Positions 9,544-18,714 of a DNA stretch of 64,000 nucleotides are shown here, in pieces; positions within the stretch are counted from its first letter, which is position 1; each line of letters opens with the position of its first letter. The position numbers and the translations under genes are program-made. Source of the stretch: Brucella cytisi (GTDB lineage Bacteria; Pseudomonadota; Alphaproteobacteria; Rhizobiales; Rhizobiaceae); assembly GCA_012103075.1 (NCBI GenBank), contig JAAVLQ010000001.1:2097001-2161000 (forward strand). The letters run 5' to 3'. The notes beneath the pieces were generated by a model. It was given only the letters and a program-made list of their open reading frames with translations. It was not told where the DNA came from and searched no databases.

Positions 9544-10500
9544 ATGGCGATCTTCCTTATTATCGTGGCTTTTCTGGCCGCGATCCTGATGCGACAGATC
9601 CATACGTTCTTCGTCACCAATCCCGGCCTTAACGGCCTGATACTCCCGGTGCTTCTCATCGGTATTCTGCTGGCCTTCGGACAGGTGCTGCGGCTTCTAC
9701 CAGAGATTCGTTGGGTCAATTCATTCCGCGACGGTGACCGCGACGGCACCACGCGACCGCCCGTCCTGCTTGCACCGATGCGGGCTTTGATCGGCCGCCG
9801 CCAGTCGATGGCGCTTTCCACTGCCTCCATGCGTTCGATCCTCGATTCCATCGCGACACGTCTTGATGAAAGCCGGGATATATCGCGCTATCTGATCGGA
9901 CTTTTGGTCTTTCTCGGCCTGCTCGGCACCTTCTGGGGCCTTCTGGAGACGGTTGGTTCCATCGGGCGCACCATCCAGACCCTCGACCCGAATTCAGGAA
10001 GCACCGGCGATGTACTGGATGCGTTGAAGGCAGGCTTGCAGGCTCCGCTTTCCGGCATGGGCACGGCTTTCTCGTCCTCGCTGTTCGGTCTTTCGGGTTC
10101 GCTAATTCTTGGCTTCCTCGACCTTCAGGCGGGCCGCGCGCAAAATCGTTTCTATACAGAACTGGAAAACTGGCTTTCCTCCGTAACCGATCTCGGTTCC
10201 GATATCGGTGCCGACCAGAACGGAGGCACGGAAGAAATCCGCGTTCTGGCTGACCGGTTGCAGAACCTGCATGGCGGCGACGCATCCACGCAGCGCACCA
10301 CGGCAGCGTTGGCCAATCTTGCCGAAGGCATACAGGGCCTCGTCAAGAACATGCGCAGCGAGCAGCAGATCATGCGCGACTGGGTGGAAAAACAAGCGGA
10401 CGAGCAGAAGGCTATCCGCCAGACGCTTGATCGTCTCACCAAGGCCATCGGCGAGCGCTCGCACGACCGCAAATCCGATCGCACGGACAAGGCGGAGTAA
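9544..10500 (+). CDS. MotA/TolQ/ExbB-type proton channel protein
   Basis: The protein has two N-terminal hydrophobic segments (MAIFLIIVAFLAAILM and LNGLILPVLLIGILL), then the MotA/ExbB core helices (RYLIGLLVFLGLLGTFWGLL and a PLSGMGTAFSSSLFGLSGSL segment), and a long charged cytoplasmic tail. With the OmpA/MotB-like neighbour six bases downstream it should form a proton-driven complex across the inner membrane. The frame is open upstream to an ATG at 9438 if one G is removed near 9445, adding about 35 residues; the true start is uncertain. Standard flagellar genes are absent nearby. Confidence 0.85.
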   Translation: MAIFLIIVAFLAAILMRQIHTFFVTNPGLNGLILPVLLIGILLAFGQVLRLLPEIRWVNSFRDGDRDGTTRPPVLLAPMRALIGRRQSMALSTASMRSILDSIATRLDESRDISRYLIGLLVFLGLLGTFWGLLETVGSIGRTIQTLDPNSGSTGDVLDALKAGLQAPLSGMGTAFSSSLFGLSGSLILGFLDLQAGRAQNRFYTELENWLSSVTDLGSDIGADQNGGTEEIRVLADRLQNLHGGDASTQRTTAALANLAEGIQGLVKNMRSEQQIMRDWVEKQADEQKAIRQTLDRLTKAIGERSHDRKSDRTDKAE

Positions 10501-10506
10501 GCAGCC

Positions 10507-11541
10507 ATGTCCCTCGCCCGCAACCGCCGCTCCCAGAGGCATGTCGATTACTGGCCGGGCTTCGTCGATGCCCTGACGACGCTGCTGCTCGCAATCATGT
10601 TCCTGCTTACCGTCTTCGTGCTGGCGCAATTCCTGCTCAGCCGCGAGGTGAACAACAAGGATAGCGTTCTCGCACGACTCAATAGCCAGATACAGGAACT
10701 GACACAGCTTCTGTCGCTGGAGCGCAGCAATTCGCAGGACATGCAGGACACCATCGCCAATCTGCAGGCTTCGCTGTCCAGCACGGAAAGCGAGCGTTCA
10801 CGTCTGCAAAGCCTTTTGAACGAAGGCAGCGGCGCAGGTGCTGCCGCTGAAAAGCGCGCTGGCGAACTGTCCGAAAGCCTTGATGCCGAAAAGCAGGTCA
10901 GCGCTCGTGCACTCAGTCAGGTGGAACTGCTGAACCAGCAGATTTCAGCCCTTCGCCGCCAGATCGCAGCGCTTGAAGATGCGCTCAACGCTTCAGAAAG
11001 TCGCGACCGCGAATCGAACGCCAAGATCGCCGATCTCGGTCGCCGCCTGAATGTCGCATTGGCGCAGCGTGTGCAGGAGCTGAACCGCTATCGTTCCGAC
11101 TTCTTCGGACGCCTGCGTGAAATCCTGTCGGACAAGGAGAATATCCGTATCGTCGGCGACCGCTTCGTCTTCCAGTCGGAAGTTCTTTTTTTCCCGACAG
11201 GCTCGGCGGATATCAATCCTGCCGGTCAGGACGAGATGAAGAAACTTGCCGACGCGGTGATCCAGCTCAATCAGGAAATCCCAGATGACATCAACTGGGT
11301 ACTGCGTGTCGACGGTCACACGGATAATGTGCCTCTGACTGGCACGGGACGCTTCCGCGACAACTGGGAGCTTTCGTCAGCCCGCGCAACCGCAGTGGTC
11401 AAATTCCTGATCGCCAATGGCGTACCGGCCAACCGGCTCGTTGCAGCAGGTTTCGGGGAATATCAACCGCTCGACGCTTCCGACACAGCCGATGCCCGAT
11501 CCAAGAACCGGCGCATCGAGCTGAAGCTGACCGAACGATAA
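10507..11541 (+). CDS. OmpA/MotB-like peptidoglycan-binding protein with coiled coil
   Basis: This intact 344-residue protein has one N-terminal membrane helix preceded by WPGFVDALTTLLLAIMF (the Asp in the helix is the expected proton-carrying residue), a long coiled coil of about 150 residues, and a C-terminal OmpA domain (LRVDGHTDNVPLTG, WELSSARATAVVKFLI, DARSKNRRIELKL) that grips peptidoglycan. It is the stator partner of the preceding MotA-like channel. The same domain pair occurs in Zorya defence as ZorA/ZorB, but no nuclease or helicase partner lies here, so a conserved envelope role is more likely. Confidence 0.88.
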   Translation: MSLARNRRSQRHVDYWPGFVDALTTLLLAIMFLLTVFVLAQFLLSREVNNKDSVLARLNSQIQELTQLLSLERSNSQDMQDTIANLQASLSSTESERSRLQSLLNEGSGAGAAAEKRAGELSESLDAEKQVSARALSQVELLNQQISALRRQIAALEDALNASESRDRESNAKIADLGRRLNVALAQRVQELNRYRSDFFGRLREILSDKENIRIVGDRFVFQSEVLFFPTGSADINPAGQDEMKKLADAVIQLNQEIPDDINWVLRVDGHTDNVPLTGTGRFRDNWELSSARATAVVKFLIANGVPANRLVAAGFGEYQPLDASDTADARSKNRRIELKLTER

Positions 11542-11549
11542 GAAGGAAT

Positions 11550-11570
11550 AACGGGGGCAACGCCCCCGTT
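11550..11570. terminator. Bidirectional terminator between converging genes
   Basis: AACGGGGGC pairs with GCCCCCGTT across a three-base loop, between the converging OmpA-like and ABC exporter genes. Confidence 0.75.
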
Positions 11571-13398
11571 TCACTTCGCAGCGAAGGCTCCAGCACCTGC
11601 CTCGAATTGCAGCTTGGCGAGACGGGCATAGATGCCGCCCTTCTCGACAAGGCTTTGATGTGTGCCTTCTTCGACAATATGGCCATGGTCGAGCACCAGA
11701 ATGCGGTCGGCCTTGAGCACGGTCGCAAGCCGGTGCGCGACGACAAGCGTCGTGCGATCAGCCATCAGACTGTCCGGGGCCTTTTGCACAAGCATTTCGC
11801 TTTCAGCATCAAGCGCCGATGTCGCTTCATCAAGAAGAAGAATGGGCGCAGCACGCAAGATTGCCCGCGCAATGGCGATGCGCTGGCGCTGGCCCCTGAA
11901 AGCGTCACACCGCGTTCGCCGACTTCCGTGTCATAGCCCTTGTCGAGCGCCATGATGAAATCATGCGCAAGGGCTGCCTTTGCCGCTGCCACAATCTCCT
12001 CGTCGCTCGCTCCGGGTCTACCGAAGGCGATGTTTTCGCGCACGCTGGTGGCGAAAATCGCCACATCCTGCGGCACGGTTGAGATGCGCGCCCGAACGGC
12101 CTGCGGGTCAGCATCAGGCAAAGCCACGCCGTCGATCAGGATCTTACCTGACTGCGGATCGTAATAGCGCATGACGAGTGCAAAGATCGTGCTCTTGCCT
12201 GCACCCGACGGACCGACAATCGCAACAGTCTCGCCGGGCTTCACGGTGAAGCTGACGCCATTGAGCGACGGTGCATCTGGCCGCGTCGGATAGGAAAAAT
12301 GCACGGAATCGAACACGACCTCACCGCGTGGCGGCACCGGCATGGCAACAGGTTTCAAAGGCGCGGCAATACCCGGCTGCTCGTCCAGAATTTCGACAAG
12401 CCGCTCCGTAGCCCCTGCTGCCTGCGCCAGTTCCCCACCCACTTCCGACAAGGCACCGAAGGAGCTGCCTGCGAATACGGCATAAAGCACGAATTGACCG
12501 AGCGCGTACCGGCAGACATCGTGCCGGCCAGCACATCACGCGAACCAAACCAGAGCACCGCAACAATGCTGGAGAAGATCAGGAAAATGGCAAAAGCCGT
12601 CAGGATTGCACGCGCCTGAATGGAGGAACGCGCCGCCTGAAAGGCTTTTTCTACCGCGCTGCCAAAACGCCCGACCACTATGCTCTCATTGGTGAAGGCC
12701 TGCAGCGTGCGCATCGCACCAATCTGCTCACTGGCATAGGCATTGGCCTTCGCCAACATGTCCTGCGTCATACGGGAACGGCGACGCACCGAGCGTCCGA
12801 AGGCGATCAGGGGCACAACGATGATCGGGATGGCAGCAATGACCAGCGCAGAAAGCTTCGGGCTGGTCACGACCATCATCGCCAGCGCGCCGACACCCAG
12901 AATCATGTTGCGCAGCGCGACAGAGGCCGTAGCGCCCACCACCGACTTGATCTGCGTCGTGTCGGACGACAGGCGCGAAACGATTTCACCCGACTGTGAC
13001 CGGTCGAAGAATTCCTGCGAAAGCGCCGTCACATGCGAAAAGACCGCATTGCGCAAATCCGCGACCACTCGCTCGCCGAGCGAGATCACGAAGAAATAGC
13101 GCAGGCCCGATGCCAGCGCGAGAATGAGCGCCAGCAACACGAGCATGCCGAAGTAATTATTGACGAAGATCGCATTCGATCCCGTAAAGCCATGGTCGAT
13201 CATGCGACGCAGCGCGACGGGCACAGCAAGGGTCGTTACAGCGGCCAGCACCAGCGAAAAGAGCGCGCCTGCAACCGGGACCTTATAAGGTGCCGGGAAC
13301 GGCAAAACTCTCTTCAGCGGCTTCAGCGTGCGGCGTTTGCGGCCATCTTCTGCAGTCAATTCGTGATTCATATCAATTTCAGTATCCCGGTCGGCCAT
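11571..13398 (-). CDS. ABC exporter, fused permease and ATPase (MsbA/LipA type), two frame breaks
   Basis: The N-terminal half carries six membrane helices (ABC type-1 exporter, residues about 30-330) and the C-terminal half an ATPase with Walker [14 protein letters not shown]-loop [11 protein letters not shown], signature LSGGQRQR (restored), Walker [13 protein letters not shown] and the H-loop VVAHRL. Such half transporters work as dimers and move lipids, drugs or peptides outward; the substrate is not evident. Two single G losses, near 12507 and 11897, break the frame. The start is uncertain: ATG at 13398 fits the soluble leader, but in-frame ATGs exist up to 13500. Confidence 0.88.
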
Positions 13399-13569
13399 TC
13401 TTGTGTTTGCGCCCTTGTTATTGCCGTGCGCCTGATGTATAGGCTCGCCAACCCTTTTGGAAGCCGTTGCCTGTAGGTAATGGGTCTTCATATCTGCCAT
13501 TGGGCGAAAGTGCCGCAGTTTCGATAGTCAAGGCTGCGCTTTTCACCCCAGACTTTCAGGATTGAGAAG

Positions 13570-13791
13570 ATGAAAGCCAATATCCATCCCGACTACCACA
13601 CCATCAAGGTCGTGATGACCGATGGCACCGAATACATGACCCGTTCGACACGGGGCAAAGAAGGCGATACGATGAACCTCGATATCGACCCGACCACCCA
13701 TCCAGCCCGGACGGGCGGTTCGCAGACCCTGCTCGATCGCGGCGGTCGCGTTACGAAGTTCAAGAACCGTTTCGGCAATCTCGGCATCTAA
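13570..13791 (+). CDS. rpmE: 50S ribosomal protein L31 (zinc-independent form)
   Basis: This intact 73-residue protein starts [20 protein letters not shown], typical of bacterial L31. The zinc-ribbon cysteines of classic L31 are absent, so it is a C-minus form, as usual in rhizobia. It stands alone, diverging from the ABC exporter, and ends in a strong terminator. Confidence 0.95.
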   Translation: MKANIHPDYHTIKVVMTDGTEYMTRSTRGKEGDTMNLDIDPTTHPARTGGSQTLLDRGGRVTKFKNRFGNLGI

Positions 13792-13815
13792 TCCGATATT
13801 GCATCTGGTTGAAAA

Positions 13816-13840
13816 GCCCCGCCTCGGCGGGGTTTTTTTA
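13816..13840 (+). terminator. Terminator of rpmE
   Basis: CCCCGCC pairs with GGCGGGG across a two-base loop followed by seven T. Confidence 0.9.
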
Positions 13841-13869
13841 TGCCTGAATTTCATTCATCAGGGCACAAA

Positions 13870-13893
13870 AACTCCCGGATAACCGGGAGTTTT
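13870..13893 (-). terminator. Terminator of yebC
   Basis: AACTCCCGG pairs with CCGGGAGTT around a four-base loop, 25 bases downstream of the yebC stop and bounded by A/T runs on both sides, so it may act in both directions. Confidence 0.75.
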
Positions 13894-13918
13894 GCATCAT
13901 TGTTGTGAGCACGAGAAA

Positions 13919-14665
13919 TCAGGCGCTCAGCTTTTCCATCACTTCGTCGCTGACTTCGAAGTTCGTGTAGACGTTCTGCACGTCGTCATCGTCTTCGAGC
14001 ACGTTGAGAAGCTTGAGAACCGAACGCGCCTTTTCCTCGTCCAGCTCGGTATTGGTCTGCGGCTTCCAGATCGTCTTGATCGATTCGGCTTCGCCGAGAG
14101 CAGCTTCCAGAGCCTTGGACACTTCGCCGATATCTTCGAACGCGCAGATGATGACGTGCTCTTCTTCACCGGACTGCACATCGTCAGCACCAGCTTCGAT
14201 GGCCGCTTCCATAACCTTGTCGGCGTCGCCGACGGAGGACTTGTAGACGATTTCGCCAACACGGTCGAACATGAAGGACACCGAACCGGTTTCGCCCAGC
14301 GCACCGCCCGACTTCGTGAAGGCTGCACGCACATTCGATGCCGTGCGGTTACGATTGTCCGTCAGTGCTTCCACGATAACCGATACGCCGCCGGGGCCAC
14401 GGCCCTCGTAGCGCACTTCATCATAATTCTCGCCGTCATTACCGGCGGCCTTCTTGATGGCGCGCTCGATATTGTCTTTCGGCATGGACTGCGCCTTGGC
14501 GTTCTGGATCGCCAGACGCAGGCGCGGGTTCATCGTCGGGTCAGGCAGACCCTGCTTGGCAGCGACGGTGATTTCGCGTCCGAGCTTGGAAAACATTTTC
14601 GACCGCACCGCATCCTGACGACCCTTGCGGTGCATGATATTCTTAAACTGTGAATGGCCGGCCAT
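13919..14665 (-). CDS. yebC: YebC/PmpR family DNA-binding regulatory protein
   Basis: This intact 248-residue protein begins [19 protein letters not shown], the hallmark of the YebC/TACO1 family, and has the acidic C-terminal part ([15 protein letters not shown]). Members act as transcription regulators or, in recent work, help ribosomes through polyproline stretches. In many relatives yebC lies next to ruvCAB; here it is about 11 kb away. It diverges from bioR across roughly 230 bases in which I see no further gene. Confidence 0.95.
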   Translation of the reverse strand: MAGHSQFKNIMHRKGRQDAVRSKMFSKLGREITVAAKQGLPDPTMNPRLRLAIQNAKAQSMPKDNIERAIKKAAGNDGENYDEVRYEGRGPGGVSVIVEALTDNRNRTASNVRAAFTKSGGALGETGSVSFMFDRVGEIVYKSSVGDADKVMEAAIEAGADDVQSGEEEHVIICAFEDIGEVSKALEAALGEAESIKTIWKPQTNTELDEEKARSVLKLLNVLEDDDDVQNVYTNFEVSDEVMEKLSA

Positions 14666-14880
14666 GGCACCCCTGTTCTGTTTAAAATGCTGTGCACGGA
14701 GAAAGCGTCACGCATGAAACAGAGATCAAGCAGAGAAGGGCCGCAGGTTGGGCCACAGTGCTTTCCGTGCAGAATGGCGGCGTTATAAGGAATTCAGGCC
14801 CATTCGTCCAGCAAAAGCGCCGCTGCCCCCGAATCTCTGTCAACAAAAGCAATATTGCTCGACCCGTCAGGCAAAGCGGA

Positions 14881-14890
14881 TTATCTATAA
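14881..14890. promoter_or_regulatory. BioR operator in front of bioR (TTATCTATAA)
   Basis: The palindromic decamer TTATCTATAA is the published BioR recognition motif (TTATMKATAA). It lies immediately before the bioR start codon, consistent with autoregulation. Confidence 0.8.
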
Positions 14891-14894
14891 ATTC

Positions 14895-15575
14895 ATGATT
14901 CAGCCCGCCCAAAACACCCCCAGCGAAACCATCGCAGCCCGTATCAGCCGCATTCTCGCCGACCGCATCATCGCCGGTGAGATCGAGCCCGGCACGAAAC
15001 TGCGACAGGATCACATTGCCGAAGAGTTCAAGACCAGCCATGTGCCGGTGCGCGAAGCATTCCGGCGACTGGAGGCTCAGGGGCTTGCCGTTTTCCGAAC
15101 CTCGGCGTGGCGTTCGGGTTGCATCGTTCGACATCGGCGAAATCAGGGAAGTGGCGGAAATGCGGGCTGCTCTGGAAGTCCCGGCGCTACGCCATGCCGC
15201 GCCCCATATCACGCAGGCAACGCTCGATGCCGCAGAGCAGGCCACGCTGGAAGGCGACAAGTCACGCGATGTCAGAAGCTGGGAAGACGCCAACCGCCGT
15301 TTCCACCGGCTCATCCTCGAACCGTGCAAGATGCCGCGCCTGCTTGCAGCCATCGATGATCTTCACGCTGCCAGCGCCCGATTTCTCTTCGCCACCGGCG
15401 GTCGGAGTGGGAAACCCGCACCGACCACGACCATCGTGCCATATTGCGGGCGCTGCGCCAGAACGATGTCGAGAGCGCAGTCACTATCCTCGCCGGGCAT
15501 GTACAATGGATCGGGCACCGTCCGGTCAAGACCGCATCGGGCAAGACGCGCGATTCGTTTGCGATTGTCGGTTGA
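14895..15575 (+). CDS. bioR: GntR-family biotin regulator BioR (two frame breaks)
   Basis: The restored 226-residue protein has an N-terminal winged helix (ISRILADRIIAGEIEPGTKL, then HIAEEFKTSHVPVREAFRRL) and a helical FCD effector domain (EMRAALEVPALRHAA, EDANRRFHRLILEPC). BioR is the alphaproteobacterial repressor of biotin synthesis and uptake genes. The assignment rests on the exact BioR operators before this gene and before bioY. Frame breaks: an extra T near 15093 and a missing G near 15403. The start at 14895 lies four bases after the operator and has no clear ribosome-binding site, so translation may be leaderless or weak. Confidence 0.88.
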
Positions 15576-15770
15576 TCAGGCGATTGCACAGATAAGCATC
15601 TTATTTTCGGCGTCCCCATTCCGGGCTGTAGTGACGGATTATTCGCACAGATTTTCATCTGCACGACCGGGTCTCTGCGCGCGTCTCCCACAGCAGCACG
15701 CCATGCTGCCTGTTCCGCCTCTTGCGTTTATCGCCGGGAGCTTTAAGAAGATATAGATCGAATCTCAATT

Positions 15771-15780
15771 TTATCTATAA
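15771..15780. promoter_or_regulatory. BioR operator in front of bioY (TTATCTATAA)
   Basis: An exact TTATCTATAA lies 13 bases upstream of the bioY start codon. BioR bound here would block transcription of the bioY-DUF1284 operon when biotin is sufficient. Confidence 0.85.
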
Positions 15781-15792
15781 TTTGAGGAAGCT

Positions 15793-16369
15793 ATGACGAC
15801 CATCACCCAGACGCGCCCATCCTTCAGCCCGCTCAATCTGGAATCCCGTTCCCCTGCAATGCGCCTTGCAGCCGTTGCGCTTGGCACGCTGGTTCTCGCC
15901 GTCTCGTCGCAGATCGAAGTTCCGATGATTCCGGTCCCGATCACACTGCAGACCCTGATCGTTCCGCTGATCGGCGCGCTTTATGGTTGGCGTCTTGGCA
16001 TGGCCACTGTTCTGGGCTCGGCTCGGCGAAGCCATGCTTGGCCTTCCGGTTCTTGCAGGCGGCGCTGGTGGTCTTCCGCATTTCGCAGGCCCGACCGCAG
16101 GCTATCTCGTTTCCTTCCCGATCATCGCCGCGCTGACCGGCTATCTGGCCGAACGCGGCTGGAACGGTAACCGCATCGGCCTCGCCTTCGTTTCGTTCCT
16201 TGCCGCCAATGTGGTCTGCCTTGCTCTTGGCGCGGCCCGGCTGTCCAGCATCATTGGCCTTGAAAAGGCCGTTGCCTTCGGCGTGACGCCGTTCCTCGTC
16301 GGCGCCCTCATCAAGTCGGCTCTCGGCGCTGCGATCCTCAAGGCCATCGCCCGCGACGGCAAGGCCTGA
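15793..16369 (+). CDS. bioY: Biotin transporter substrate-binding component BioY (one frame break)
   Basis: The restored 191-residue membrane protein shows the BioY core: LAVSSQIEVPMIPVPITLQT in the first helices, then GLPVLAGGAGGLPHFAGPTAGYL and further helices. BioY binds biotin in the membrane as the S component of an ECF transporter or acts alone. A GAGGAAG ribosome-binding site precedes the ATG, and an exact BioR operator lies just upstream. One extra G near 16014 breaks the frame. The DUF1284 gene follows after seven bases. Confidence 0.92.
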
Positions 16370-16376
16370 TCTGCCG

Positions 16377-16816
16377 GTGACAGTACGCCTGCGCGGCCAT
16401 CATCTCCTGTGCATGCTGACTTATGTCGGCAAAGGCTACAGCCCGGCTTTCGTCGAAACTACGACAGGATTGCTGAGCGGCTCAGCAAAGGGGAAGAGAT
16501 TTTTCTGGTCGATGGCCCTGACGACATTTGCGCGCCCCTGCTCTGCGGGGGCGATTGCCATTGTTACGAAGCGAGTGTTCGCGAGCGTGACCGGCTGGCA
16601 TTGGAGGCCGTAGGCAAACTTCTCGGGCAGACGCTTTCCACGCAGAACCGTTTCGGGCTCGACGCAGAGCGGCTTGCCGTAATGCGCAGCGCTTTTGCAG
16701 AAGGCACATTACGCAAAGCCTGCGAGCGTTGCGAATGGTCGAACCTCTGCACGAGAATTGTCACAACAGACCAGTTTCACGGCGTTAAAATAACAAGGCC
16801 ACCCGCCTCAAGATGA
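16377..16816 (+). CDS. DUF1284 family cysteine-rich protein in the bioY operon (one frame break)
   Basis: The protein begins MTVRLRGHHLLCMLTYVGKG and contains clustered cysteines (CAPLLCGGDCHC and CERCEWSNLC) that look like an iron-sulphur or zinc site; DUF1284 has no assigned function. It starts with GTG seven bases after bioY and shares its BioR-controlled promoter, suggesting a biotin-linked role. One A is missing near 16459. The last codons of the frame run into the terminator hairpin at 16793-16832, so the real stop may be slightly earlier if another base error is present. Confidence 0.75.
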
Positions 16817-16832
16817 GACGGGTGGCCTTGTT
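16793..16832. terminator. Bidirectional terminator between DUF1284 and terC
   Basis: ACAAGGCCACCCG pairs with CGGGTGGCCTTGT, a 13-base stem between two converging genes, with T-rich sequence after it on the plus strand. Confidence 0.8.
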
Positions 16833-16843
16833 GTATCTGGCTT

Positions 16844-17592
16844 TTACTGTTGGCTTTTGCGCTTTCGCCGCGCCAGCATGTTGAGCGCTTCGACCAGCGC
16901 TGAGAAGCCCATAGCAGCGTAGATATAGCCCTTCGGCACGTGGAAGCCGAAACCATCAGCAATCAGCGTCATACCGATCATCAGCAGGAAGCCCAGCGCC
17001 AGCATGACGATGGTTGGGTTCGCCGCGATGAACCGCGAAAGCGGATCGGCTGCAAGCAGCATGACAGTAACGGCTGCGACCACGGCAATGACCATAATGG
17101 CGATCTCGTCGGTCATGCCGACGGCGGTGATGATCGAATCGACCGAGAAAACCAGATCAAGGATCAGGATCTGCACGATGGCGGCACCCATGGTGAGCTG
17201 AGCCACCTTGCCGCCGATGTTTTCCTTGCCATCATCGGGATCGACCGTGTGGTGAATTTCCTTGGTCGCCTTCCAGACAAGAAACAGGCCACCGGCAATC
17301 AGGATGATGTCACGCCGGGAGAAGCCATGGCCGAACGCCTCGAAGATCGGATCCTTGAGCTGGACGATGATCGAGATCGTGAAAAGAAGCGCCGGGCGCA
17401 GGATGAGCGCCGCGCCAATGCCGATGCGGCGGGCGCGCGCCTGCTGCGAGGCAGGTAGCTTGTTGGTAAGGATCGAGATGAAGATCAGATTGTCGATACC
17501 TAGGACGACTTCCATCGTCACCAGCGTAACCAGCGCGGCCCAGCCGGCGGGGGTCGAAAGAAATCCCAGATACTCGGCAAAAAAAAATCCAT
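16844..17592 (-). CDS. terC: TerC family integral membrane protein
   Basis: The protein has about seven membrane helices and the TerC signature acidic residues in membrane segments ([18 protein letters not shown] and [17 protein letters not shown]). TerC proteins are linked to tellurite resistance and to metal, mainly manganese, export or metalation of exoenzymes. I place the start at the ATG at 17592 ([11 protein letters not shown], with AAGGGGA upstream), which requires the T9 run at 17587-17579 to be one base longer; the open frame otherwise extends to 17629. An exact BioR operator lies about 100 bases upstream. Confidence 0.88.
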
Positions 17593-17694
17593 TGAGTTGC
17601 GTCCCCTTGCAAAAAAAAACTCGTTGCAAGGAGATAGTAGTCTGGAAAATCCATTCAACTGGCAGAAAGCTGCCAGATTAAAATAGCGGCCTAA

Positions 17695-17704
17695 TTATAG
17701 ATAA
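17695..17704. promoter_or_regulatory. Third BioR operator (TTATAGATAA) upstream of terC
   Basis: TTATAGATAA fits the BioR consensus TTATMKATAA exactly. It lies between the ymdB stop (17732) and terC, and on the minus strand it overlaps a TATAAT-like -10 element, so BioR could repress terC. TerC is not a known biotin gene; the regulatory link is inferred from the motif. Confidence 0.6.
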
Positions 17705-17731
17705 CATCATACTTCAAGATAAAATAAGACG

Positions 17732-18556
17732 TTATCGCCAGAATGCCGGAATGGTTTCCTCCAGATGCGCACCGATGCGCAAGGGAGCGGCCTTTTCTGC
17801 AAGCCCCGTGCGATCCGAAATCTCTATGCCCACACCGCAGACGGTAGCCGGACCATTCGCCGCTTCGAACCGTCCTTTGGGCACTTTCGACAGGAAGCGG
17901 TTGAGTGGTTCCTCCTTGTCCATGCCCAGTGAGGAATCATAATCACCGCACATGCCTGCATCGGACATATAGGCTGTGCCATTGCGCAATATCTGGCAGT
18001 CGGCGGTCGGGACATGCGTGTGAGTCCCGACAACAGCGCTGGCGCGACCATCGACAAAATGACCGAAACACTGCTTTTCGCTCGTCGCTTCAGCATGGAA
18101 ATCGAAGAACACGGCATCGGCTTGTTCCCCAAGGGGACAGGCTTCCAGAATTTTCTCGGCCGCGATGAACGGATCATCGAGATCGGGGTGCATGAACACC
18201 CGGCCCATGACGTTCGACACGAGAACGCGGGCGCCATTTTTGGCGATATAAAGCCCCTCACCTTTTCCGGCTGTGCCTTTCGGGAAGTTTGCCGGGCGCA
18301 GAAAGCGGTCTTCGCGCTTGGAAAAATCCAGCGCCTCGCGCTGATCCCACACGTGGTTGCCGGTCGTGACAACGTCGGCGCCAGCACGAATGGTATCGTG
18401 GAAAATCTCTTCCGTAATGCCAAAACCGCCCGCGGCGTTCTCGCCGTTGACGATTACGAAGTCCAGCTTCAGATCGGAAATCAACCCCGGCAGTTTTTCA
18501 TATACCGCGGTGCGGCCCGACCGGCCCACCATATCACCAAGAAAAAGCAATCTCAT
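17732..18556 (-). CDS. ymdB: YmdB-type metallophosphoesterase
   Basis: This intact 274-residue protein begins MRLLFLGDMVGRSGRTAVYE and contains the metal ligands in GDMVG, VNGENAAGG, TTGNHVWDQ, DFHAEATSEK and VVGTHTHVPTADCQI. YmdB-type enzymes hydrolyse 2',3'-cyclic nucleotides and influence motility and biofilm decisions in Bacillus; the role in alphaproteobacteria is not fixed. The terC gene follows 140 bases downstream on the same strand with its own likely promoter. Confidence 0.92.
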   Translation of the reverse strand: MRLLFLGDMVGRSGRTAVYEKLPGLISDLKLDFVIVNGENAAGGFGITEEIFHDTIRAGADVVTTGNHVWDQREALDFSKREDRFLRPANFPKGTAGKGEGLYIAKNGARVLVSNVMGRVFMHPDLDDPFIAAEKILEACPLGEQADAVFFDFHAEATSEKQCFGHFVDGRASAVVGTHTHVPTADCQILRNGTAYMSDAGMCGDYDSSLGMDKEEPLNRFLSKVPKGRFEAANGPATVCGVGIEISDRTGLAEKAAPLRIGAHLEETIPAFWR

Positions 18557-18661
18557 GAGAATGCCTTATAAACTTGCGCCAAGCGAACGCAAGCCGATCA
18601 GGGCATTTTGCAGTCAGGCGGAATTGCCTGACCTCGCATAAATGCAGGGAAAAAAAACTAA

Positions 18662-18702
18662 TGCATGTCCCCAAAAGCGCGAACCGGTTTTGGGGACATG
18701 CA
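18662..18702. repeat. Dispersed palindromic element
   Basis: TGCATGTCCCCAAAA and TTTTGGGGACATGCA form a perfect 15-base stem around a GCGCGAACCGG loop. The core, CAAAAGCG-GAA-CGGTTTTG, recurs at 26723, 52933 and in weaker form at 21649. It lies between ymdB and the cyclo-ligase gene and could also end the latter's transcript. Confidence 0.7.
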
Positions 18703-18714
18703 CGAAAACAAAAT

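Noticed and set aside
9544-11541. Zorya anti-phage system
   Set aside because: The channel and OmpA pair resembles ZorA/ZorB, but no ZorC, ZorD or ZorE partner is present; the flanks are core genes (suhB, rpmE, yebC).
16940-17458. Plus-strand frame opposite terC, rich in His, Asp and Arg
   Set aside because: The composition is typical of the antisense of a hydrophobic membrane protein; terC on the other strand is well supported.
17593-17731. yybP-ykoY manganese riboswitch upstream of terC
   Set aside because: TerC genes often carry it, but the conserved core segments are not found in this leader.
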